Part shown: positions 37,640 through 49,039 of the stretch, piece by piece
Layout of the letters: the number at the start of each line of letters is the position of its first letter
Position numbering within the stretch: position 1 is the first letter of the stretch
Assembly (NCBI GenBank): GCA_027257055.1
Contig: JAPVLO010000019.1
Coordinates: forward strand, 11,427,001 to 11,491,000
Length of the DNA stretch: 64,000 nt
DNA from: Cephalopachus bancanus
Taxonomy: Eukaryota > Chordata > Mammalia > Primates > Tarsiidae
Direction: 5' to 3'
Program-made: the position numbers and the translations under genes
Notes under the pieces: model-generated
Told to the model about the DNA's origin: nothing
Seen by the model: only the letters and a program-made list of their open reading frames with translations
Database searches by the model: none

Positions 37640-37750
37640 ATGCTGAGCTGAGATCCCAGCCTGGCCATTTTCTTCTCTGTGTCCTGGGGCAAAGTCTCTT
37701 AGCCTCTCTTTGCCCCAGTTTCCTCAACTCTCAAATGATATTACATTGAC
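37640..37750 (+). repeat. MIR SINE remnant
   Basis: TGTCCTGGGGCAAAGTCTCT, TTAGCCTCTCTTTGCCCCAG and TTTCCTCAACTCTCAAATGA give the MIR core in sense orientation. Confidence 0.85.
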
Positions 37751-40229
37751 TTATATAAAGGCAATCTGGGAGTAGAAAAGTAGGATGTTAAAGTGCCCTT
37801 TTCATTTTAGCTAGTAAAAGTAATCATTTTTAAAATTTATCCTCTGTCCCTTAGCTAGCAATCCCATACTAAAGTGCTGTATTAGTATTTTTATTGAAAT
37901 TAATTTTAAAAGGCACAGTTGAAATACAATTTTTAAAACAAAATGCTTGAGGTGTCCACATTATATGGTGTGAACTTTCCATACCAGAAAGGCATTTTGT
38001 TTTCTGCTTCAAGAAAATGAGTCTCTAAACAGCAACTAATGTTGAGGGAGATTGAAACAATACAGTGAAGTCTACTTACTATGGCAATTTAAACTTCTTA
38101 TCTATGATACTTAATTCTCAAAGGCACATTTCAACATAACGATTGTCAAACTTTGCTATTTAAGAAAAATGATCATTTGGAATTTTTTTTTTTCTTTTCT
38201 GCCTGTCTTATAGAAAATGCTGTAGTCAGGTTTTGCAGCATGGAGAAGAAGCAGCCTAGCAGCTGAATTTCAAGAATGATGAAAGATATCTGAGTCAAAT
38301 CGACTGACTCTTGAGATAGGAAATAGAAGGGTATTCTAGCCAAGGCTGACAGAAAAGAGAAACCTGAATTGGCATTAAAGGGAAACACATTCCCAGACGA
38401 ATAAAAGTTTTATTAAAATGTGGACATCTAAAAAGAGATTTTTTTCAGTAATTCTTAGCATATTTCATATACCTCATGCACCCTAAAATTAGGCAATTTT
38501 ACATAAGAAGTAGTTATTCAGTATTTAACTGGATAAAAATGTAATCTGAGTTTTTTTCATTCTATTAGGCACACACTGAGATTTAGGCTTCTAACTTTGA
38601 AGCCACTCTATTCTCAGATCTTCTCATGGGTTATGAATAGAAAAACCTAGCCATTAAAGCAATTTTGAAGGAGGCTAAGAAGTCTCTTGTCCACTCAGAG
38701 GCTATCAACACCAAGAGATAAAGCAACAAAGACAGTCCATGGGCACCATTTACAGTAAGATTGCAAGCATAAAACACTCATTGGCAAACACTGCTGTACA
38801 CACAGAGCAGGGAAAGAAGGAAAAATCATTAAGTAAAAACAAATTTGCCTAAAACTCAGCAGGAGAGCTTAACAGGTCAAGCAGAAAGTTCAGGCTACTT
38901 AAAAGATAAGGATCAACAGGAAGATATGAAGAATTAAAAAAAAATCTGAGGAGGAAAAAAACAGGAGATTTTGACTTTTATTCTAATACGAAGCAGAAAA
39001 ACTTAGTAAGAACAAGGATAATAGAGTATGGTTTCCATGATGACCCTGACAATACAATGTGAAAATGCCACCAATTATGAAAAATCATGCATATTTCAAA
39101 ATACTTACTCTATTGAATGTCATTTTTGTTTCACTTTGACAACCTTCATTATATTTTACCAGATTCATTTAAATTATAGTCAAATTCATCTTGATGGAAA
39201 ATTTTCTAATGCGCAATAAAACCATGGGAAATGTGTTCTGTTTGGGTAATCTTACTTGAGGAGATGATAAGAGAGAAGTCTCTTACTAAATATGATTTAA
39301 CTTCTAATGCACTAATTTAAATGAATTAAATGAAGATGACTTGAAAAGGTCAACAGAATCGAGTCAAAACCAGTTTTTATTCCTACTATTACTAAATGTT
39401 GATTATCTAGATGAAGAAAAAGTGGTTGGTCCAATAACTAGACTTCAATTCTCTTGTATTATTTAGATTGTAAAAGAAAAAAAATGAGGCTATTAATGTA
39501 ACAAGTTCGAGGCATAGAGGTTATGGAGAATGACACAGCATCCTGTGGTATGTAGGAGGAAGTAAAAAGAAGTTCCATACTCATCATTGTGGCAGCACTG
39601 TGGACAGGTCTCTCCATCAGTGTTGGACAGACATTCTGTTGAAGCTAGACCTTAATTCTCTGACTCTCTTCCTGGTGGATCTTGTTAGAGGCTGTACAGA
39701 AGAATATGGCCCCAGAGAGAGATGAATGCTTGACCCAACATAACTTCTACTGACCTTGGTTGGACCCATCTGTATCATGAGTATAATTTAGCTTTATTTA
39801 CTTAATTTAAATTTCCTATAGTTAAAAAAGGAAAAGAGAAAAGGACAGACATCACTTTCCTCTTTTGTGTTCATGCCATCGGCTTCCTTTCAGTAATGAT
39901 GTTAGGAAACTAAAACCACGGATTGCTCTTGATAGCCAAGGAGACTTTTAGAGGGTGTAAATGTTGTTCTCTTTTGTGTTGCTTTATAGTTAATTGCCTT
40001 TGGTCTTTGCTCACACAGAGTTATTGACTCCTTTGCTGGCACTTCTTTTATAGTTACCCTATCACCAAACAGAGCTAGGCACACCACAAATGACACATAA
40101 AGATTAAAATTCACTTTTATTGATTTCTCGCTCCCCAGCAGGCATTTTTTTTGGAGGCTTTATTGTTAAATTCAGCTAAAATGGAATTGATTTTCATTAT
40201 AACTCAGGAAAAGGGGTGCTTTGGGAATC
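37751..40229. other. Intronic sequence, nothing recognised
   Basis: Unique-looking DNA, somewhat GC-richer at 38190-38400 and 39500-39760. No supported feature. Confidence 0.5.
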
Positions 40230-40320
40230 ACTATAATGAACTTACTCCATTGTGGCATCTGTGGGATTCATTAAATAATCTAATAAATATTTGTTGACTG
40301 GATGGATGGATGAAAGAGTA
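40230..40320 (+). repeat. L2 3' end remnant
   Basis: TCTAATAAATATTTGTTGAC followed by GGATGGATGGATGAA matches the L2 terminal repeats in sense orientation. Confidence 0.5.
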
Positions 40321-40771
40321 TGGAAAGAATAGAATTCAGGCAACTGAAAGCATATTTAGGGGCATGATGAGAGTGAGTGGAATTGTGTTTGAATAAAAAT
40401 ATTATAAAATTGTAGACTTTTTTTTTCCTTTTTCCTTTGGGAATCAAAAAAGCTGTAGCAATTCCATGCCATTTATTAGAGCAGATAACATCACAAGGCT
40501 GGGAGTGGAGACTTTTTGAGACAGTGGTCTTTAAAAACATATCTTTAATTTTAACTTTAAATTCAGGTCAAACACTCTAACACTCTAAATTAGGAGCCTC
40601 CTGAATCACATGAAATAAAATATAAAAAGTTAAGCTATTAATCATCATGTTTGCCACAGATTCTATTGATAGTGGCACAATATTTCAAGTCATTGCAGTT
40701 AAATATCTAATAATTTTATTGATGCTGAGATGCCATAATTCCTTTTGGGGGACACATAACTCCATCATTCT

Positions 40772-40774
<3 letters not shown>

Positions 40775-40816
<42 letters not shown>

Positions 40817-40817
40817 T

Positions 40818-40850
<33 letters not shown>
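40775..40850. repeat. Compound (CT)n(CA)n microsatellite
   Basis: About 18 CT units switch to about 20 CA units, with an ACACTCTC junction at 40811-40820. Confidence 0.97.
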
Positions 40851-40853
<3 letters not shown>

Positions 40854-40999
40854 ATGTATATATATATTTCACATATAGCAACGTCATTTTACACGTGTTC
40901 AATTTCTGCCTTATTTCTTGCTTTTATTCCTTAGCTTCAAGAAATGTATTTCTAAGACATAAATATCATCATGTTTATTCATATATTAAACAAAAAATC

Positions 41000-41460
41000 A
41001 ATTTAGCACCTTTACTTACAAGGCATTTTTCTAGAGCTGTGATTAGAACAGAGACATCAACAAACAAAAATCTCTGTCATCATGGGTTTTACATTCTCTT
41101 GCTGGACACAAACAGCAAACAACAAAAAAATAAATGGAACAAATAGTAGGTGAGATGGTGACAAGGAGCTAAAAATGCCAAGGAAGGAGAATAATGAAAA
41201 TGTAGACTGCAATTTAGTTGGGGTAGCCAATCAAGGCCTTGTTGAAACCCCAAGTTTTGGATAAAGTCCAGGAGAATGTGGAGAAGGGACCTCTGTATCC
41301 ATCAGGGGTTAGAGGATTTCAAATGAAGGGAAAAGTACTTGTTCTGGGTCTAGTGAAGAGGCAGATTCAACTGGAGCAAAGAGAGATCAAATGGCAAAGT
41401 GAGGTTCTAGAAGTGAGGAATGCCCGGATCATATGGGACACTGGAAAACTCATTTTTTAC
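41000..41460 (-). repeat. L2 LINE remnant
   Basis: Ordered antisense L2 blocks: AGCACCTTTACTTACAAGGC, AGCTGTGATTAGAACAGAGA, TCTCTGTCATCATGGGTTTTAC, then the downstream GGAGGAATAATG-like and GGCCTTGTTGAAACC blocks. Confidence 0.65.
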
Positions 41461-41549
41461 TCAGCATCATTTTTTTTTTTCAGCCAGGTCTTTCATAACT
41501 ATCTCATGTAAGATAGTATAGTACTCCTCCACTGTGCATTATCTCCTTC

Positions 41550-41815
41550 TCCCAGACACATTTTTATTGTACTTGTCTCCACTTAGCATTAAAGTAAATA
41601 TTAATCTGTTTATTTCCTGCCACTTCAGTTAGAATAGGAGCCATATTATCACAGACATTGGGTATTTTATGACCTATAACTCCCTCAGGCAGAACAGATG
41701 AATGCTCAATAACGTTGTCAATACACAATTTATTTTGTAGTCCCTATTTTTCTAATGATGTTGTTATGCATTCAGTAGGCATTCAATGAGATCAGATTAA
41801 ATAAAAACTGTCATT
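41550..41815 (+). repeat. L2 LINE 3' end remnant
   Basis: GAATAGGAGCCATATTATCA, GACATTGGGTATTTTATGAC, GCTCAATAACGTTG and the ATTCAGTAGGCATTCAATGA repeat unit match the sense L2 3' end. Confidence 0.65.
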
Positions 41816-42014
41816 CTCCCTTCATTTTCAAGAAATATGTATTCTGCAACAAGAACATAAGAGGTGATGATCAAAGAATGAGATTCATAATATCTTACAT
41901 TTTAATACTCTTGCTACCACATACTATTTATGTCATCCTAAGCACTACTTTGTTCCTTCTGAGTTGTTTCCTTAGCTAAGGATAAATTAATCTACCTTAC
42001 ATATTTATGTAGAA

Positions 42015-42612
42015 ATCTGCTTGTGGGAACTCAAACTAGTGCAACCTCTTTGGAAGAGAGAATGGCAATTTCTGAAAGAACTAGAAATTGACTTTCCATA
42101 GGACCCAGCAATCCCCCATTGGGAATAACCTGGAGGAACTCAAGTCATTCTACCAAAAAGATACCAGACATGCAAGTTTGCTGAAGCTCTATTCACAATA
42201 GCAAAAACATGGAACCAACCATGTTGCCCATCACAGCTAGTCTAGATTTTTTAAATGTGGTATATATACATGATGGAATATTATGCAGCCATAAAGAAGG
42301 ACAAACAAATGAACTTCATAGCAACTTGTATGGATTTAAAGTCTATCATACTCAGTGACCTATCACAGAAACAAAGAACAGGGTACCATATGTTTTAACT
42401 CATAAGCTGACCTTGAACAATTATCATAATACCATAAAAAAGGGATTGACAGTACGGGGAAACTGCCAGGGGAGGAGAGGGTGGGATTGGCAGTTGAGGG
42501 AAACCGCCAGGGGTGGGAGGGGTACACCTCATTAACAAGGGCACCTGCATAACGAACATTTTTATATCTAACCCTGAATTGTACCCAACATCTTTAAAAT
42601 AATAAAATAAAA
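42015..42612 (+). mobile_element. 5'-truncated L1, young type
   Basis: ORF2 end (CTAGTGCAACCTCTTTGGAAG, GACCCAGCAATCCCCCATTG) is followed by the GGATTGACAGT and GGGATTGGCAGTTGAGGG 3' UTR blocks and an AATAAAATAAAAG tail. Confidence 0.92.
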
Positions 42613-42624
42613 GAGCATAATTGA

Positions 42625-42930
42625 TGTGAGAAGTGGCTCATGCCTGTAATCCTGGCACTTTGGCCAGCTGAAATGAGAGGATCACTTGAGACCAAGAGTT
42701 CAAGACCAGCCTAAGCAGCATAGTAAGACCTCATCTTTACAAAGAATCAGAAAAGTTAGCTAGATGTAGAGGTGTGTGCCTGTGGTCCTAACTACTCATA
42801 AGGCTGAGGCAAAAGCATCACCTGAGCCCAGGAGGGTGAGGTTGTAATAAACAATAATTAGGCCATGGACCTCCAGCCTGGGTGACAGAGCAAGACTTTG
42901 ACTCAAAAGAAAAAAAACAAAAAGCAAAAA
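42625..42930 (+). mobile_element. Alu SINE, old AluJ-like
   Basis: Diverged dimer with GTGGCTCATGCCTGTAATCC and an AluJ-type B box (GAGTTCAAGACCAGCC). No clear target duplication. It sits directly behind the L1 tail. Confidence 0.88.
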
Positions 42931-43483
42931 GATTAAATGAGGTAATGTATACAGCTTATGTAAATATAAATAAGTATTGTTTTACTTCATCATATGTCAG
43001 TGAATATATTTTCTATGAAAAATTATATAATATTTAGAATGACTAAAGAAAACATGTAGTTTTGAAATTACTGATTTTTAAAAATTTAAATAAGGGAATA
43101 AAATGCCAAAACACATACCTACAGTATTGGAAATATAATATAGCTAAATATTCAATTGTTTGTAGATAACAAATAAATAATAATATGTAATTTAAATAAC
43201 CTAATAGACTATGTCATAGGATCCACTTTCAACTCCTGCTTCTTAACTATTTTCATAAACCTTTAAAGAGATATGTTTATTTTGATTCAACAGTTTGAAC
43301 TGAAAAGAACTTTCAATTGGTTAATATATTTAAAATGGATAGAAGTGTTAAGAAGTGGTTAAAAATGGTTCTCTATGTAAAACAAGATAATTACAGATAT
43401 TAAAGAAAATAAACTAACTAAATACTTCCTTAATGAGATTGATCACTACCTTCACAGGTATAAAAGAAATTAGTTTAAAAGAT
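42931..43483. other. Intronic gap, nothing recognised
   Basis: AT-rich unique-looking sequence between two Alus. Confidence 0.5.
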
Positions 43484-43777
43484 CTGCTGGGCACAGTGGC
43501 ACACACCTATAATCCCAGCCTTAGGGAGGCCAAGGCAAGAGAACTGCTTGAGCCCAGGAATTCGAGACGAGTCCGGGCAACATGGCGAGACCTTGTCTCC
43601 ACGATAAATGAAAAAATTATTTTGGTGTGGTGGTGCGCACCTGCACTCCCAGCTATTACTTGGAAGGCAGAGGCAGAAGGATTGCCTGAGTTCAGCAGGA
43701 CAAAGCTGTGGTAACTTTAATCTTTCCACTGCACTCAAGCCTGAGCAACAGAGTGAGATTCTGACTCAAAAAAGAAA
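43484..43777 (+). mobile_element. Alu SINE, old AluJ-like
   Basis: Diverged dimer: GCTGGGCACAGTGGCACACA start, GAATTCGAGACGAGTCC B box, ACTCAAAAAAG end. Frames over it are Alu artefacts. Confidence 0.88.
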
Positions 43778-44819
43778 ATCATTTTTGCTAATTTGGCTGT
43801 AACCAAACCAACAAGAAATCACTGCTTTTAGGAACACCCATGTGCTGAAGCAGGAAATTTGCTGACCCCACAGATCTGGCTGTGGTATTCCCAACTTATT
43901 ATCCCTGTTGCTATTCTGATGACCAAAGCATTTTCTCCAAAGGTTTTGCATAGAGGACATGATTCCCTATTCTTTCAATGTATAAGTTGATTTCTAATTG
44001 CGTTTTACAAGATTATTTATTTTGCAAAATTGTGTTTTCTCTAGAGACCTAGAGATCTATATTCCAGGCCATAATACTTAATTCTGGCTTTTATCTAGCA
44101 ACCTGAAAAGGTCTTGACCATATTATAAATTGGTGACCTTTTTACATCACATCTAACTGATTTAAAATTACTTATCTTATAATCAAAAAACAGCACAAAT
44201 ATTCAAGGTATCTGACTAGGTGTATATAAAACACAATTGTTTAGAAGTATGCTCAATGCTGCTTTTTAGAATAACTGAAAATATCAACAGCCAATGTGAT
44301 CCTTGATATTTCTTCATTTATTTATATTATTTACTTTACACATTACTGCAGAAAAGGCACATTGGAATGAATAGTAAAGGAAATAATAAAAATCACCTCA
44401 TTGTCTAAAACACTTAAGAAAGCTAAGCTAATTTGACAGAGAGAAAATCCAAATATTAAATTTAATTTGAACCATTATATAGATTTAAAGATGAACTAAA
44501 AACCACTTGTTTACTAAATTATTTCCATGATACAGTATTAAGGTGAAATTGCAGTAATGCATGTTCTAGTAACGCCTACAGCATTTTGCATTTTAACAGT
44601 ATTTTATTGCTTCCTACTAGATGCATTAATTCCAAGCTTATGTTTTTTATATTTCTAAACTAAAAGGCAAAGTGTTTCTATTTAATCTGAAAAATGAAGC
44701 AAAAAGAAATAATGTATTCATACCCATCAAAATAATTTTCTGTAACACAATGAAAAGGAATCCTTTTAAGAACTGCACATTTTAACACTTAATGGTTCTT
44801 CATTCAAGGGGAAGGAAGC
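43778..44819. other. Intronic sequence, nothing recognised
   Basis: Unique-looking, AT-rich; no supported feature. Confidence 0.5.
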
Positions 44820-45080
44820 GAATTAACAATAATGATAATAACTGCAGACAATCATATGAGATTATCATGTGCCAGGTATTAATGTCCCAGATGTTAACTC
44901 ATTTAATTCTCACACAACCCAGAGAAGAATAGTATGATTATTATTATCTTTTTTATAAGATATGAAAAATGAGGCTCAGAGAGGTTAAGAAATTTTCCCA
45001 AGATCCATCAGAGAGACAGGAGAGATTAAGAGGAGTCTTTTGATTCCTGACCTCACTTTCTCAGCTAGACCCTGCACCAC
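44820..45080 (-). repeat. MIR SINE remnant, nearly full length
   Basis: Contains CATGTGCCAGGTATTAATGT, AACTCATTTAATTCTCACAC, AAAAATGAGGCTCAGAGAGG and TTAAGAAATTTTCCCAAG in the antisense MIR order. Confidence 0.9.
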
Positions 45081-45159
45081 ATGTGGGCAAAGCACTAAAC
45101 GGGCCCTTTATGTATATTTCCTTCACTTATCAGCACCACTCTGTGATAAAAGTATCACA

Positions 45160-45460
45160 GCTGGGCTCGGTGGCTCAGCCTGTAATCCCGCGCCTTTGGG
45201 AGGCTGAGGCAAGTGGATTGACTGAGCCGCGGGTTCGAGACCCGCCTGGGCAGCGAGACCTCATCTCTACAGTAAATCAAAAAATCAGCTGGGCTTGGTA
45301 GCGCACACCTGTAGTTCCAGCTACTTGGAAGGCTGAGGCGGAAGGATCGGCGGAGCCCAGCAGGCGAGGCTGCAGTGGCCGGGAGCGGCCACTGCAATCC
45401 AGTCTAGGCGACAGAGTGAGACTCCAACTCAAATAAAATAAAATAAAATAAAATACAAAA
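45160..45460 (+). mobile_element. Alu SINE, young lineage-specific subfamily
   Basis: Flanked by a perfect 14-bp duplication ATAAAAGTATCACA (45146-45159 and 45461-45474). It retains near-consensus A box GGTGGCTCAGCC and B box GCGGGTTCGAGACCCGC, and the right-arm hairpin GCAGTGGCCG/CGGCCACTGC. A small deletion removes part of the sequence after CCTGGGCAG. AAAAT-repeat tail. Confidence 0.95.
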
Positions 45461-45815
45461 ATAAAAGTATCACAAATTCCCTTTAGTAATTAGCAATCTG
45501 AAGCTCCAAAACATTAACCTACTCAAAGTTCCACAAATGAATAAAAAATGATTTTTTGATTCAGATCTGTAGACTGATACGGGAGTTATTGTGGATGATT
45601 TTGTTTCCTTAACTATTGTCACACTACTGCCTCACAAGTACTTTCTAAATATCTATCTACTACATGCAAAGCATTTTAAGTAAGCAATATATACTACATT
45701 GTTTCTAATTTTCAGTTGTTACGATCTAGTATCCCTAAATAAATATGTAAATAAATGTAATTTGTACTTCCCCATATGTGAGATTTGTAATGCTGGTTGT
45801 AAGAAAATCAATTTA

Positions 45816-46258
45816 TTTTGTTGCAGCTCTATTAATAATAGCAAAAACATGGAACCAATAATGTTGCCCATCGAAGTTGGACTGGATTAAAAAAAGTGGT
45901 ACATATACACAAGGGAATATTATGTAGCCATAAAGAAGGACAAACATATGGACTTTGCAGCAACTTGGATGGATTTAGAGTCGATTATACTCAGTGATCT
46001 ATCACAGAAACAAAGAACAGAGTACCATATGTTTTCACTCATAAGTGGACCGTGAACAATTATCATAATACTGTAAGAAAGGGATTGGCAAACTGGGAAT
46101 CCCTAGTGGGAAACTGTCAGTGGAGGGGTGGTGGGATTGGCAGTTGAGGGCAACTGCTAGGGGAGGGAGGGGCATACCTCATCAATAAGGGTACCTGCAT
46201 AATCAATGTTTGTTTACCTAACCCTGAATTGTACCTCACATCTTTATAATAATTAAAA
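45816..46258 (+). mobile_element. 5'-truncated L1, young type
   Basis: Starts TTTGTTGCAGCTCTATTAAT near the ORF2 end, then the GGATTGGCAG 3' UTR and an AATTAAAAAA tail. Imperfect target duplication AAGAAARTCAWTTTA at 45801-45815 and 46259-46273. Confidence 0.9.
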
Positions 46259-46787
46259 AAGAAAGTCATTTTATGTGGTAAGTATAATCACTCCAAATAG
46301 TAAGTAAGCATGACATGAAAGTCTTGATTCCCTTTCATATTTGCTTCCAAGCTTTCTTAGCCATGTCATGTAGAAAATATTTTTTATGCTACTAAGCACA
46401 TTACTAATTTGTCCTACCTTCCCTCCACAAAAAAGAGCGATTAGAGAAATTTTCAAAGAGTATCTTTTTAGTTTGAATATAATAGTTTTGTTTTATTTTC
46501 ATTGCATTTATCTTTTCTTTTACTTTATGGCAGAAAGACTGGTTTCCAATGTATTACATCAGTGCAAAATTTAAAAATACATTTACTTAAATAAAGGTAC
46601 TGAGTTAATTTAATGTAAAATATTCAACAAGTAACATAAGTAGTATAGGAATATAGATAATATTATGAAGCTTGCAGGAACTGATTAATGTTTGAAAAAA
46701 CACAAAAAATGGAAGAATTTTCTGATTAGGATGTGAACAGATTAGATGGTCTATTTCTGAGATGACGAACTCACTAAAACCTAAAAT

Positions 46788-47398
46788 AACAAACAACAGC
46801 AGATGCTGGTGAGGATGCAGAGAAAAAGGAATGCTTCGACACTGCTGGTGGGAATGCAAACTTGTACAGCCTCTTTGGAAGACAGTGTGGTGATTTCTGA
46901 AAGAACTGGAAATTGGCCTTCCATATGACCCAGCAATTCCCCTATTGAGAATATATTCTCGGAGGAACTCAAGTCATTCTACAAAAAAGATACCTGCACA
47001 CGTATGTTTGTTGCAGCTCTATTCTCAATAGCAAAAACATGGAACCAACCATGCTGCCCATCGAAGCTGGACTGGATAAAAAAATGTGGTACATATACAC
47101 AATGGAATATTATGCAGCCATAAAGGAGGACAAACATATGGACTTTGCAGCAACTTGGATGGATTCAGTGATCTATCACAGAAACAAAGACCAGTGTACG
47201 ATATATTTTCCCTCATAAGCAGACCTTGAACAATTATGATACTACAAGAAAGGGATTGGCAGTAGTGGGAAACTATCAGGGGCAAGGGGTGGGATTGGTA
47301 GTTGAGGGAAACTGCCAGGGGAGGGAAGGGCACACCTCATCAACAAGGGTACTTGCATAATCAATGTTTGTATACCTAACACCGAATTGTACTTCACA

Positions 47399-47432
<34 letters not shown>

Positions 47433-47737
47433 GAGTTGGAGTCTCACTCTGTCACCCAGACTGGAGTGCAGTGGCCGCCCCCAGCCACCACAGCCTCAAC
47501 CTGCTGGGCTCCGGCGATCCTTCCGCCTCAGCCTTCCAAGTAGCTGGAACTACAGGCATGTGCTACCACACCCGGCTAATTTTTTTATTTATTGTAGAGA
47601 TGAGGTCTTGCCAAGTTGTCCAGGTGGGTCTCGAACCTGCGGGCTCAGGCAATCCACTCACCTCAGCCTCCCAAAGCGCAGGATTACAGGCTGAGCCACC
47701 GAGCCTGGCGTACCTCACATCTGTATAAGAAAAAAAG
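46788..47737 (+). mobile_element. 5'-truncated L1 interrupted by an Alu
   Basis: L1 ORF2 end and 3' UTR from CAAACAACAGCAGATGCTGG through TACTTCACATC, interrupted by an Alu (47402-47709) and resuming as TACCTCACATCTGTATAAG plus A-tail. The outer 12-bp duplication AAAACCTAAAAT at 46776-46787 and 47738-47749 marks the original L1 insertion. Confidence 0.93.
47402..47709 (-). mobile_element. Alu SINE, young subfamily, nested in L1
   Basis: Antisense dimer with a TTTTC-repeat head, flanked by GTACYTCACATCT (47389-47401 and 47710-47722), both lying within L1 3' UTR sequence. B box reads GCAGGTTCGAGACCCAC in sense. Confidence 0.94.
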
Positions 47738-48048
47738 AAAACCTAAAATGGAGTCAGGCACCAGATGCCAGTAAGGAAAATTCCCCAAAGACATATGCAT
47801 AATACAGCACAAGAAGGATTAGGGAGCTGCTTTGTTTTTCAAACTTCAGGGAGCTCTGGCCCCCATAGCAGCAGTCCAAGCACTTTTGATAATATCCATG
47901 TGAGTAATAGATGCTCTAGGAATCTGATGAAAGGAATGATCGATCATTCTCTGGGTAGGTGATAGGCAGCTTTATAGAAACATTTGTTTCAGGCTTCATA
48001 TAACCTTTAAGATTGTAATAATTAAAAAATAAATCAAGATGGTGGTAT

Positions 48049-48500
48049 TGGGAGTCAGAATATGATACCCTAAAGCGAAGGCCTCAGAAGCAATAACAGA
48101 AGCAAAGATTCTCTCCGACTCTCTCCTGACTATCTGTTTCTCCATCCTCATCCTACCCCAGACACAAGCTATAGAAACTAGAATTCCTCTTCCCCAAGGC
48201 AGATGACCAAAATCAGAATCCTTTTTTCCCCCCAAAGCCAGCCATAAAGCTTTCTCCCACCTTTCTGTGTAACAGCTAGCCATAAACAAATTAAGACTGC
48301 CATTCCAGAAGGGTCCTATCCCATGCCAGGAATGAAGAAATGCTACCACAGATGCCAAGAAGAATCTGAACAAACAGGCCTTGTTAATTTTCCCCAGGCA
48401 GTCTATAACCATCTGCTCACACCCTTTTAGATCAATGACATTTCTACATGGCTGTCTCTGCTTCATCAAATCATAAAATCAAATAGTTTCCTCAATGTCT
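48049..48500 (+). mobile_element. ERV1-type LTR remnant (MER4-like)
   Basis: The series TCAGAATATGATACCCTAAA, AATTCCTCTTCCCCAAGGCA, GCCAGCCATAAAGC, CCATTCCAGAAGGGTCCTAT and GATCAATGACATTTCTACAT matches my memory of MER4-like primate LTRs. Boundaries are approximate and no target duplication was found. The 157-residue frame on the minus strand (47996-48469) is antisense LTR sequence, not a gene. Confidence 0.55.
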
Positions 48501-49039
48501 TTGGGTCTTTAATCTGAAGTCTACATGTCATGTAAACTATGATCAAAAAAATTTGTTAGATTTTCTTTCATTAGTCTGTCTTTTGCTGTAAGGATATTAG
48601 TCTTGAACTTTATGATGGAGAGGAAAGAAATCACCACTTTCTGCCCCTTCAGTGGCATTTCAGAGACAGGAAAATCAAAGAAACAAGAATGCAAAACTTG
48701 TAAAATAGATTTGGAGAAACTAGAGCAACCCCAAAAAATACATAAAAATAACTTTTTTGAGAATGAATATACCAGAAACACAAAAAGAAATGAAAATAAA
48801 TGAACTTATTTTATAATAAGAGAATGATTTTCAATAAAAGAGGATAGTTTGTACCTATATTTACATAAAATAATTTTTTTCCAGAATAAGGCTACACTCT
48901 TATCAGCCTACTGAATTATTTTTTTACTTTTAAATTACAGTAAACTAATTTCCTGCTTCAAAATGAAAATGAATTCATATTCATTAGTGAAGGTTGAAGA
49001 ATAAACAACTTTGTAAAAGTAAATCGGTATTTATCTTAC
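48501..49039. other. Intronic gap, nothing recognised
   Basis: AT-rich unique-looking sequence. Confidence 0.5.

Noticed and set aside
47996..48469. 157-residue open frame on the minus strand
   Set aside because: Lies antisense to an ERV1-type LTR remnant, has no domain resemblance and no splice context.
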